Below are positions 33,115 through 40,647 of a stretch of DNA of 64,000 nucleotides, piece after piece. The DNA is taken from NCBI GenBank assembly GCA_023512345.1, contig JAILZT010000011.1, forward strand, positions 62,001-126,000, given 5' to 3'. Source of the stretch: Paenibacillus sp. GTDB taxonomy: Bacteria > Bacillota > Bacilli > Paenibacillales > Paenibacillaceae. The position numbers and the translations under genes were made by a program. The stretch's first letter is position 1. Each line of letters begins with the position of its first letter. The notes below the pieces were generated by a model. It saw nothing but the letters and a program-made list of their open reading frames with translations. It was not told the DNA's origin and did not search any database.

Positions 33115-33924
33115 ATGATTATGGATCCAAGCAGCATACTCGCTTCAGGTTTTACAGATACATGGGAGGTAGCCCCTGGTCTGATTGGACTTCGTACCTT
33201 ATTTGTGAATGTCGCTTATATAAGCGTGTCCTCTTCCGATTGGATCCTTGTGGATACTGGCCTAGGGATGTTTGCCGGCACTATTATGAACACGGCAAAG
33301 GAGCGTTTCGGAAAACCCCCTATAGCCATCCTCCTGACACACGGACATTTTGACCACGTAGGCACTATAAAAGAATTATTAGAGGAATGGAATGTACCGG
33401 TATATGCCCATCCTCTAGAGCTTCCATACCTGACTGGACAACGAGATTATCCATCGCCAGACCCTTCTGTGGGTGGGGGATTGATGGCAGTAATCTCTCC
33501 ATTGTACCCGCATAAGAGAATTGATCTTGGCACCGCGGTCTTGCCTCTGCCTGAGGATGGAACTGTGCCAGGAGCTGTTGGATGGAATTGGATTCATACG
33601 CCTGGACATAGCCCGGGGCATATTTCTCTTTTTCGTGAGGAAGACAGAGTACTAGTTGCGGGTGATGCTTTTATTACCGTTAAGCAGGAATCAGCTCTGG
33701 CTGTTGTTATGCAGCATCAAGAAATTCACGGCCCCCCTACCTATTTCACAACGGACTGGGTGGAGGCTGAAGAGTCTGTCCGTACGCTTGCGCAGCTGAA
33801 ACCCTTAATAGCTCTCACAGGACACGGATTGCCAATGAACGGCCCAGAGTTATCCGAGAAGCTGTTATATTTAAGTAACCATTTTAAGGATATGGCTGTA
33901 CCTGATCAGGGCAAGTTCGTATAA
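33115..33924 (+). CDS. MBL-fold metallo-hydrolase (glyoxalase II-like)
   Basis: A 269-residue metallo-beta-lactamase-fold hydrolase. The zinc motif is LLTHGHFDHVGTIKELL, with further ligands in HTPGHSPGHISL and VAGDAF, the glyoxalase II order. It lacks a signal peptide, so it acts in the cytoplasm on a small thioester or ester substrate that I cannot name. GGGAGG precedes two close ATGs: 33115 (4 nt) and 33121 (10 nt); either may be used. Confidence 0.88.
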   Translation: MIMDPSSILASGFTDTWEVAPGLIGLRTLFVNVAYISVSSSDWILVDTGLGMFAGTIMNTAKERFGKPPIAILLTHGHFDHVGTIKELLEEWNVPVYAHPLELPYLTGQRDYPSPDPSVGGGLMAVISPLYPHKRIDLGTAVLPLPEDGTVPGAVGWNWIHTPGHSPGHISLFREEDRVLVAGDAFITVKQESALAVVMQHQEIHGPPTYFTTDWVEAEESVRTLAQLKPLIALTGHGLPMNGPELSEKLLYLSNHFKDMAVPDQGKFV

Positions 33925-33935
33925 CTAACTTAGGT

Positions 33936-34562
33936 TTAATCCCTTTTCTGGGCGACTATGTATCTTAGTATGTATTGGTGGGCACCGCCTTCAAGGCTAT
34001 TCAGGGTCTCCGGATAGGAACCCATCTCTAAGATATCCGTCCCTGAAAAATGCTCCCTTATATCGTTCTCGCTAAAAAAGTGAGCGTATTTCCCCTTTTT
34101 ATATTCATACGTTCCGGGCTCTATTAATTTCCCGCAGCCATTGCTCAAGTCCTCATCGGAGAAACATGTGAAATATAACAATCCTCCGGGACGCAGCTGC
34201 TTTAGGCAGTTGGCAATTAATTTGCGGCGATCCTCTATCAGGAACAAATGAAGCACATCATAGCAATAAATCGCATCCACCAGTACTTCTAGACCATGGT
34301 CCAAGGCCGACCCTAGTATAAATTGACTATCAGGGTCCCACTCTAATGCAAGATCCACAGCTGTTTGAGTTACTTCAATACCATAGGTCTCGAACTCCAG
34401 TGAGAATATCTTCGTATTCCGACCGTAGCCTGCTCCTGGAACTAACACAGACTTCAATTTAAGGTTCCTAAATAACTCCCTGGCATGCAGAGCTGTAGGA
34501 CTCGGTTCGCTCCCCCAGATCATACCTTCCTGAGCAAATCTTTGATTCCAGTACTCAGACAT
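33936..34562 (-). CDS. Class I SAM-dependent methyltransferase
   Basis: A 208-residue methyltransferase. It starts with the tellurite/thiopurine-type pattern YWNQRFAQEGMIWGSEPS, then the SAM loop VLVPGAGYGRNTKIF, acidic YGIEVTQTAVDLA, and the post-II segment VDAIYCYDVLHLF. Relatives include TehB and thiopurine methyltransferases, which act on small toxic compounds, and this is the likely function. GGAGAAAG precedes the ATG. It is convergent with the MBL gene. Confidence 0.85.
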   Translation of the reverse strand: MSEYWNQRFAQEGMIWGSEPSPTALHARELFRNLKLKSVLVPGAGYGRNTKIFSLEFETYGIEVTQTAVDLALEWDPDSQFILGSALDHGLEVLVDAIYCYDVLHLFLIEDRRKLIANCLKQLRPGGLLYFTCFSDEDLSNGCGKLIEPGTYEYKKGKYAHFFSENDIREHFSGTDILEMGSYPETLNSLEGGAHQYILRYIVAQKRD

Positions 34563-34585
34563 ACAGCTTTCTCCAATTCTGCCGT

Positions 34586-35344
34586 CTAATTTTTCACTCT
34601 ATACCAGTATTGATAAATCTCTTGGAAGCCCAGTTTGTCATACAATGCAGAAGCTCCATGGTTAGTAAGGACTACTTGAAGAAAAGAGGACAACGCTCCT
34701 TGCTCCTTACCCCAATGAAGCAGTCCTAATAGCAACTGTTCTGCCATACCCTGCCGACGATGAGCTTGAGCGGTAACAATATCATACAGCCCAATATATC
34801 CATGCTGAAGGATCCCAAGTCCGCATGCAGTCGGAACACCATCTAGCAATAATAAAGCATAACCTTGTTTCAAAGTGGATGCTGAGAGCATCCTTTGGAG
34901 AGTTTTACGATTTTCACTCGACAGTTCTGTCATATCAGCAAAAGTCTCAAGCCAATCTTCGCTTAACGCATTCCGAACCTCAACGGTATACTTTGAACTT
35001 AGGGCAGGCAGCCTGTCCAGACCCAGTACCCGGACGGATGAAGGCTCTACAACACTATAGCCGCTTTCTTCAAGGGTCTTATCAAGATATGAGGGCTGAA
35101 TGTAGGGCGTGATTTTAAAAACAGGATTTAACCCCGCATCCTGATAGTACGCCTCAGCAAGCTTGATTCTCTCTATAACATCAGTGACAGATCCATCTAT
35201 TCCGTAGAGTGGATTTACCGAATTAGCCCGCTTCGTATATCCTGCTGCTGAGCGTAATACCCAGCCTTCCAGAAGGATACTTTGTTCAGCGGGCCATGTA
35301 TTCAAGGTTATCTCTTCAATAAATTTATACAACGTCTTCTCCAC
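34586..35344 (-). CDS. GNAT family N-acetyltransferase
   Basis: A 252-residue protein whose C-terminal half carries a GNAT acetyl-CoA site: GYIGLYDIVTAQAHRRQGMAEQLLLGLLHW (the Arg-Arg-x-Gly pyrophosphate loop) and ALYDKLGFQEIYQYWYRV. The N-terminal half is a degenerate GNAT-like repeat, starting with LEGWVLRSAAGYTKRANSVNPL, so the chain is a tandem-GNAT type. The GTG start overlaps the end of the DUF6157 gene by 20 bp, so translation is probably coupled. The substrate is unknown. Confidence 0.88.
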   Translation of the reverse strand: MEKTLYKFIEEITLNTWPAEQSILLEGWVLRSAAGYTKRANSVNPLYGIDGSVTDVIERIKLAEAYYQDAGLNPVFKITPYIQPSYLDKTLEESGYSVVEPSSVRVLGLDRLPALSSKYTVEVRNALSEDWLETFADMTELSSENRKTLQRMLSASTLKQGYALLLLDGVPTACGLGILQHGYIGLYDIVTAQAHRRQGMAEQLLLGLLHWGKEQGALSSFLQVVLTNHGASALYDKLGFQEIYQYWYRVKN

Positions 35345-35768
35345 CTCTCAGACGGCGCTTGCTGCGCATCGCGTACACAAGCTTCAACATTTCTCCCTCG
35401 CCCATTATAAATTGGTCATACTCAGGAGACTCCTTGGCATAAATTGCAATTTTCCCCTCTGCATTATAATGAACTCCCCAACCAAAGCGTTTAGGGAGCA
35501 TAGAGGCACGCATGCAGGGATGGTTTTTGGAAAAAAGTTCTGCCCATATCTCTTCCTTACGGGTTACCCGTTCTTCCTGCGGTATTTGTTTGTGCCGAAC
35601 ATGAACTTCATATATAAGCTCTTCAAGATTGTATTTATACGGATCACTGGAGAGCAACTGGTACTGAATTACATGTACAGGGGGAAGTGTGCGGGTGGAC
35701 AATGGCTCCATACCAATCTCAATAGGACAATCCTCCGCTACACGAACAAAAGTATCGGTAATATTCAA
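35325..35768 (-). CDS. DUF6157 family protein
   Basis: A 147-residue protein matching what I know of DUF6157: NITDTFVRVAEDCPIEIG at the start, VIQYQLLSSDPYKYNLEELIYEVH in the middle, then CMRASMLPKRFGWGVHYNAEGKIAIY. No function has been assigned to the family; it is soluble and without cofactor motifs. It starts at TTG with AGGAG about 10 nt upstream and overlaps the following GNAT gene. Confidence 0.75.
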   Translation of the reverse strand: MNITDTFVRVAEDCPIEIGMEPLSTRTLPPVHVIQYQLLSSDPYKYNLEELIYEVHVRHKQIPQEERVTRKEEIWAELFSKNHPCMRASMLPKRFGWGVHYNAEGKIAIYAKESPEYDQFIMGEGEMLKLVYAMRSKRRLRGGEDVV

Positions 35769-35842
35769 TTTCCATACTCTCCTTTTTAGATTTAATTATA
35801 TCAGTTCTATAATAATCCTTAATCTTCCATAAGCATAGCAAG

Positions 35843-35882
35843 AAAAAACGGCCTTCCTCCAAAGATAGGGAGAATTAGCCGT
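35843..35882 (-). terminator. Terminator of the rpmG-yciC transcript
   Basis: ACGGC...GCCGT outer stem with an inner CTCC/GGAG stem; on the minus strand a run of six T follows. It ends the transcript of the YciC-type gene. Confidence 0.65.
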
Positions 35883-35918
35883 CTAACTTACATAGAGATT
35901 ATTAACCACTAGTCCTGC

Positions 35919-37127
35919 TTAATCCATTGCTGCTTCGAGTAACTGATCCGTAGGCCAAGGCAGCGGGTTATTGAACATGCCCCAATCCTGTATCATCTCT
36001 TCCTCTGTCAACAGGCACTTATCCAATCTGGCTTCAATCTCCGAACCCTCCAACCTAAGGCCGATGAAAACCAGCTCATTTAATCGATCACCCCACTGCT
36101 CATCCCACTTCTGTTGTACATCAGGCTCACTCTCCAGAACCTCAATCTGTTGATCTTCAGACAATGTGGCCAGCCAGTAGCCTGCGGGTCCGAATTGAAT
36201 CGAAGGCCCTGCCTGACTCAGACTAGCTGCTAGATCCTCCTTAGCTGCCAGCCATACTAGGCCTTTAGCACGGACGATCTCTTCCGGCCAATCACTGAAG
36301 AAATCACTTAATCTTTCAGGGTGAAAAGGCGTTCTACGACGGTACACGAAGGAACTTATACCATATTCATCAGTTTCAGGCGTATGCTCCTCCTTGCTTA
36401 ACTCCGTGATCCAACCGGATGACTGACTAGTTTTCTCAAAGTCAAACAATCCGGTATTCAGGATTTCCTTAAGATCCACTACTCCTTTAACCGTACGAAT
36501 GATCCTTGCCTTAGGCTGAAGCCTGCGCAGTACGGCCTCAAGCTTAATCAGTTCCGTCTCTTCCACCAAATCACATTTGTTAAGAAGCAGCACATCACAG
36601 GTTTCTATCTGATCAATAAGCAGATCTGCTATGTCACGGAAATCCTCTTCACCCGCTATCTGGTTACGGTCCAACAAACTATCCCCTGAGTCAAAATCAT
36701 GCCAGAAACGGTTCGCATCTACCACTGTAACCATCGTATCCAATTGGGCGATCGCAGTTAAGTCAATATCCAGCTCGGGATTCGCGTAAGTGAACGTCTG
36801 AGCAACGGGGACAGGCTCACTAATCCCTGAGGATTCAATCAAGATGTAATCAAATTTCTTGTCTTCAGCCAGCTTTTGGACTTCCCTCAGCAGATCATCA
36901 CGCAGCGTACAACAGATGCATCCATTAGACATCTCCACTAGTTTTTCCTCTGTTCGCGAGAGAACGTTACCGGATTTGATTAGGTTTGCATCCACATTCA
37001 CTTCACTCATGTCATTTACAATTACAGCGACTCTAAGTCCATCACGATTATGGAGAATATGATTCAACAGAGTGGTTTTACCAGAACCTAAGTACCCGCT
37101 AAGAACGGTAACAGGAATTTTTTTCAT
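35919..37127 (-). CDS. yciC: Zinc-responsive CobW/COG0523 GTPase (YciC/ZagA type)
   Basis: A 402-residue GTP-dependent metallochaperone closely resembling Bacillus YciC (ZagA), which delivers zinc to enzymes such as FolE during zinc shortage. Visible are Walker A GYLGSGKTTLLNHIL, the hallmark CxCC metal motif MSNGCICCTLRDDLL, the ESSGISEP switch, NKCDLVEE as the guanine-binding NKxD, and a CobW C-terminal domain (from about residue 275). The ATG at 37127 has AAGGAG nine bases upstream. It follows the L33 gene by 54 bp on the same strand, so both are presumably repressed by Zur through the box at 37352. Confidence 0.95.
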   Translation of the reverse strand: MKKIPVTVLSGYLGSGKTTLLNHILHNRDGLRVAVIVNDMSEVNVDANLIKSGNVLSRTEEKLVEMSNGCICCTLRDDLLREVQKLAEDKKFDYILIESSGISEPVPVAQTFTYANPELDIDLTAIAQLDTMVTVVDANRFWHDFDSGDSLLDRNQIAGEEDFRDIADLLIDQIETCDVLLLNKCDLVEETELIKLEAVLRRLQPKARIIRTVKGVVDLKEILNTGLFDFEKTSQSSGWITELSKEEHTPETDEYGISSFVYRRRTPFHPERLSDFFSDWPEEIVRAKGLVWLAAKEDLAASLSQAGPSIQFGPAGYWLATLSEDQQIEVLESEPDVQQKWDEQWGDRLNELVFIGLRLEGSEIEARLDKCLLTEEEMIQDWGMFNNPLPWPTDQLLEAAMD

Positions 37128-37181
37128 CTTGTTTATCTCCTTCATTTTGCAAGATTAAATAGCCGGGACGGTGCTGATCTA

Positions 37182-37331
37182 CTAGCGGGTCTCTCGGTGC
37201 AAAGTAACTCTTTTTAGACGAGGGCAATACTTTTTCATTTCAAGCCGACCCGGCTGATTTCTTTTATTCTTAGTAGTTGTGTAATTGCGGTCACCTGTTT
37301 CTGTACATGCCAAAGTAATGATTACTCGCAT
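37182..37331 (-). CDS. rpmG: Ribosomal protein L33, zinc-independent (C-minus) form
   Basis: A 49-residue L33 of the 50S subunit. The usual two CxxC zinc knuckles are broken: [10 protein letters not shown] has one Cys where the zinc form has CTxC, and [16 protein letters not shown] has one where the zinc form has CPxC. This is the zinc-free paralogue that replaces the zinc form under zinc starvation in Bacillus (RpmGC). GAGGAG lies 8 nt before the ATG. A Zur box sits 21 nt upstream of the start codon, between the promoter and the RBS. Confidence 0.93.
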   Translation of the reverse strand: MRVIITLACTETGDRNYTTTKNKRNQPGRLEMKKYCPRLKRVTLHRETR

Positions 37332-37351
37332 AAAGTCCATCTCCTCTTTAT

Positions 37352-37366
37352 TCGTAATTGTTACGA
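37352..37366. promoter_or_regulatory. Zur box
   Basis: TCGTAATTGTTACGA matches the Bacillus Zur consensus TCGTAATnATTACGA at all but one position. It lies directly after the -10 box of the L33/yciC promoter and overlaps the -35 of a weaker candidate promoter facing the second CobW gene. It is therefore placed to control both arms. Confidence 0.88.
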
Positions 37367-37373
37367 TTAACAC

Positions 37374-37403
37374 ATTCTACACGTATTCTACTCTTGGTGT
37401 CAA
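37374..37403 (-). promoter_or_regulatory. Promoter of the rpmG-yciC operon
   Basis: Consensus TTGACA (37403-37398), 18-bp spacer, TAGAAT (37379-37374) on the minus strand. The Zur box covers the start point. Confidence 0.75.
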
Positions 37404-37528
37404 CAACAGATCGTTTGTAACCGCTTTTCCAAGATTTGTGGTCTTTCTCGTGGACAAAGTACGTATAGATGGAATTACAAAAATATGATTCTCGTGATTT
37501 TGATACATTTCGTGGAGGAGTGTTGAAT

Positions 37529-38557
37529 ATGAAAATACCGGTGATCATTCTTAGCGGGTTTCTGGGAAGTGGTAAAACTACTTTGCTATTGTCCATGCTG
37601 AAAGAGAGTAAGGAACGGGGCTTAGTGCCGGGGGTGCTGATGAATGAGCTTGGAAAGCGCGATGTAGATGGATATATTATTCAGGAGCATACGGGATCAA
37701 GTGTGGAAAAGCTGTTGGATGGATGCGTATGCTGCAGCCGCAAGGAAGAACTTCTTGATAGTCTTCAAGTGCTAATTAAGCGCCGCCCAGACGCAATCTT
37801 TATTGAACTTACCGGCGTAGCCGATCCCGAAGAGATCGAGAAGACACTCCAGGAGGCCTCCCTGCGAGAAAAACTAGTCCTGCATTATACCGTTACCATG
37901 CTTGATGCAGAAAATGCCCTGGAATATAACAGCCGCTTGTCAGCCGACAAACAGCTTATTCGGACCTTGCGTAAGCAGTTAACGACAGCTGATCTCATCG
38001 TTATTAACAAAAGTGATCTGGTCGAACCAGAAGCCTTGTGGAAGATTGAGAAGGTTATCCGCAAATACAATAGAGAAGCGGAAATAGTATTTACTCATTA
38101 CAGCAAGATAAATTTGTCGCCGCTGCTTGCAGGAATTAGCCCACGACAGTTTCATATTCCCATTCCACAACGTGCCCCGCAAGCCTTCAAAGGGGCTACT
38201 CTTAAAAAATCGCATTCAGAGCAAGGAAGTGTAGCTGTCAGGGAAATGCAAGAAGAGCCTCAGGTATCCTTTTCACAAGTAGCTGCCGTAACGTTAACTT
38301 TTCCACAAGCGGGGTCTAGCGTGCTTTCGAGGGAACAACTGGAGGCTTTTTTCCAAGAGTGGGGTGATAGTCTGCTGCGGGCTAAGGGGCATGTTCACCT
38401 GTCCGAACGGGGAGATATTCAGCTTGTTCAATATGCAGGTATGAAGACCACTTGGGAAGCATCACGTTATCCCGGTTTGCCTTATGTCGTGTTTATCGGT
38501 ATGAATCTGAATGAAGCACAGCTGGCGAAACGCTGGTCCGCCTTGTTCAATTCTTGA
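37529..38557 (+). CDS. Second CobW/COG0523 family GTPase
   Basis: A 342-residue metallochaperone-type GTPase, distinct from YciC. It has Walker A GFLGSGKTTLLLSML, the CxCC motif LDGCVCCSRKEELLDSL, switch ELTGVADPEEIE, NKSDLVEPE, and a short C-terminal CobW domain (about residues 248-340). The ATG at 37529 has GGAGGAG 8 nt upstream. Its stop overlaps the TTG start of the next gene (TTGA), so the permease that follows is coupled to it. I infer a role in handling the metal moved or sensed by that membrane pair, most likely zinc. Confidence 0.9.
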   Translation: MKIPVIILSGFLGSGKTTLLLSMLKESKERGLVPGVLMNELGKRDVDGYIIQEHTGSSVEKLLDGCVCCSRKEELLDSLQVLIKRRPDAIFIELTGVADPEEIEKTLQEASLREKLVLHYTVTMLDAENALEYNSRLSADKQLIRTLRKQLTTADLIVINKSDLVEPEALWKIEKVIRKYNREAEIVFTHYSKINLSPLLAGISPRQFHIPIPQRAPQAFKGATLKKSHSEQGSVAVREMQEEPQVSFSQVAAVTLTFPQAGSSVLSREQLEAFFQEWGDSLLRAKGHVHLSERGDIQLVQYAGMKTTWEASRYPGLPYVVFIGMNLNEAQLAKRWSALFNS

Positions 38558-39543
38558 CTACCTTCAGTCCATTTAAAATATTGCCGTTGCTCCTTCCCGC
38601 TGCTTTTTTGATCATCCTTGCCATCGTCTGGCTGCCAGAGCATCCAGTCCTTTTGAACAATGCGTACATCGAATCTTTTAAAATAGCCTTTATCGGTATT
38701 TTGTTAGAGGCACTTCCCTTTGTATTAGCTGGAGCCCTGCTCTCTTCACTACTTCGGGTATTTATTCCCGATGAGCTGATTTCACGATGGATACCAAAAC
38801 GGCCTATTCCCGCGATTATATTCGCCTGCCTGCTCGGAGTCATCTTTCCTATATGTGAATGTGGTATGATCCCTCTCGTCCGGCGATTAATCCATAAAGG
38901 AATGCCTGTCTTTGTAGCCATCGTGTTTATTTTATCCGGCCCCATACTCAATCCGGTGGTGTATGGAGCAACATTTACGGCATTTCGAAGTCATCCTATC
39001 CTGGCCTATTCCCGTATGGGGTTAGCTTTTTGTGTAGCCTGCATAATAGGATTAGTGGTCTACACCACAGTTAAAAAATCACCCCTTCGCTTGTCCGTTA
39101 AGCGAGAAACAGACGAAACCGATCACCGCAGCTTTCGTGGGGGCAAGCTGGTTTCCATCTTTGTGCATACCTCTGATGAGTTTTTTGAAATGGGAAAATA
39201 CTTAATCATCGGCTGCCTTCTAACGTCGGGCATCCAGACCTTTATGGTTCATGACAGTCTGGTCGCTATTGGAGAGAAACCCCTTGGCTCCTACCTTTTT
39301 ATGATGGGATTGGCTTTTGTACTCTCCCTATGCTCTACCTCTGATGCCTTTGTTGCCTCAACCTTCCTGCATACTTTCCCTCCAGGCTCACTGCTTGCCT
39401 TTATGGTGCTTGGACCCATGCTGGATTTCAAAAATTCATTGATGCTAATGGCCTTATTTAAGACTAAATTTGCATTGTATTTATTCTTCCTAATTTTCTC
39501 CGGTGTCTTTATTGGTTCTGTGTTTATTTCTATTTGGCTCTGA
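38554..39543 (+). CDS. ycgR: Permease of the YraQ/YcgR (DUF318) family
   Basis: A 329-residue integral membrane protein with about eight to ten hydrophobic helices. The family motif is clear: FPICECGMIPLVRRLIHKG with a Cys-x-Cys pair in a membrane loop, and a matching LCSTSDAFVASTFLHTFPPG in the second half. Members of the DUF318 group are thought to move metal or metalloid ions, but transport has been shown for few. TTG start overlapping the CobW stop. It is followed 41 bp later by the ycgQ-like gene, the standard partner in Bacillus. Confidence 0.85.
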   Translation: MTTFSPFKILPLLLPAAFLIILAIVWLPEHPVLLNNAYIESFKIAFIGILLEALPFVLAGALLSSLLRVFIPDELISRWIPKRPIPAIIFACLLGVIFPICECGMIPLVRRLIHKGMPVFVAIVFILSGPILNPVVYGATFTAFRSHPILAYSRMGLAFCVACIIGLVVYTTVKKSPLRLSVKRETDETDHRSFRGGKLVSIFVHTSDEFFEMGKYLIIGCLLTSGIQTFMVHDSLVAIGEKPLGSYLFMMGLAFVLSLCSTSDAFVASTFLHTFPPGSLLAFMVLGPMLDFKNSLMLMALFKTKFALYLFFLIFSGVFIGSVFISIWL

Positions 39544-39584
39544 ACATTCACGAAAGCAACCTGCTACATATTGGAGGAAAGGAC

Positions 39585-40466
39585 ATGAATGAATCTCGCA
39601 GCATCCGTTTACATTATTCTCTTAGGGCATTCATATTACTGTCCTTCGCCCTTTATATCGGTCATCTGGTCCAGCAGGATACTCTCCATTATTATGTAAC
39701 GCCTAAGCTTGCAAGCTTGGTCAAGCTCTGTCCTATTCCCTTGGCGATGATGGCCTTAAGCCTGACTGTTCAGGCTTTGTTCGGCAGAAGCAGCGCTTTG
39801 TGCAACTGCGATCAACATCTCCCACGTTCTGGGCTTAGGAGCATAACCCTCTACAGTTTATTTTTATTCCCGTTGCTGCTCGGTTTCTTGCTGCCAGATC
39901 GCGCCTTGGGAAGTGAAGCTGCGTCCAAAAAAGGAGTTTCGTTAACCTATATCGATCCGGAGCAAAAATTCATGTCCTCTAATCCGTATGAGGATGAATT
40001 TGCTGATTTAGCAAAAATCTTATACGAACAGCCCATTATCCCAGTGTATCCTGAGATATTTTCTGAAACCTTTGGTGCTATCGATAGGTATAAGCAGTCT
40101 TTTGAAGGGAAGGAAATCATCGTTTCCGGTTTCTTGTATCCGAATGAAACAAGAGGCATTGAAAGGACTTTTGCGGTAAGCAGATTTCTGGTGCAGTGTT
40201 GTACTGCGGATGCTACCCCATTTGGAATAATGATGGATTCCGAGACACAAATAAGCCTGCCCGCGGATACCTGGGTAGAGGTCCGGGGCAAGCTTCATAT
40301 CGTACAGTACAAGGGTCAGGAAATCATGCAAATTAACGCAGAATCCATTACACGGATTTCGCAGCCACCCATACCTTACATTTACACAAGTCCTGACTCC
40401 GTTGAGGCGTGGAATCAAATTGAGAGGGCTAACGGAGGCGCTTCAGAACAAGTCTCAGTAAAATAG
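39585..40466 (+). CDS. ycgQ: TIGR03943 family protein (YcgQ-like), partner of YcgR
   Basis: A 293-residue protein with about four hydrophobic segments in its N-terminal 110 residues, including a CNC motif between them (SSALCNCDQHL), and a soluble C-terminal domain (residues about 135-290). The latter shows EIIVSGFLYPNETRG and FLVQCCTADATPFGIM, which mark the YcgQ/TIGR03943 family, always beside a YcgR permease. GGAGG lies 7 nt before the ATG. The two Cys motifs fit a metal-related job. Confidence 0.85.
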   Translation: MNESRSIRLHYSLRAFILLSFALYIGHLVQQDTLHYYVTPKLASLVKLCPIPLAMMALSLTVQALFGRSSALCNCDQHLPRSGLRSITLYSLFLFPLLLGFLLPDRALGSEAASKKGVSLTYIDPEQKFMSSNPYEDEFADLAKILYEQPIIPVYPEIFSETFGAIDRYKQSFEGKEIIVSGFLYPNETRGIERTFAVSRFLVQCCTADATPFGIMMDSETQISLPADTWVEVRGKLHIVQYKGQEIMQINAESITRISQPPIPYIYTSPDSVEAWNQIERANGGASEQVSVK

Positions 40467-40611
40467 TAATTGCGGCATAGATAAGCAACACTACGATCAG
40501 CGTAATGATCCGTTCTCTATCAGATCCATCCGCGAACAGCACAGGGCCAAGACCAAAAAAAGTAGTCAAAATATACAGTACCGCGAACAAAACATATAAC
40601 AACCAAACCAT
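40429..40611 (-). CDS. Small two-helix membrane protein (60 aa)
   Basis: A 60-residue protein with two hydrophobic segments (MVWLLYVLFAVLYILTTFFGLGP and ERIITLIVVLLIYAAITILL) separated by a short polar turn ADGSDR and ending in a basic tail RLVLKRLR. I do not know the family. The ATG at 40611 has GGAGG at 8 nt. Its last 38 bases overlap the end of the ycgQ-like gene on the other strand. Confidence 0.6.
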   Translation of the reverse strand: MVWLLYVLFAVLYILTTFFGLGPVLFADGSDRERIITLIVVLLIYAAITILLRLVLKRLR

Positions 40612-40647
40612 GAAGAACACCTCCATTTTCACGATCATTGTTGAAAA

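Noticed and set aside
37400..37528. A second Zur box before the plus-strand CobW gene
   Set aside because: I looked for TCGTAAT-like dyads and found only weak partial matches; the single box at 37352 is the only good one.
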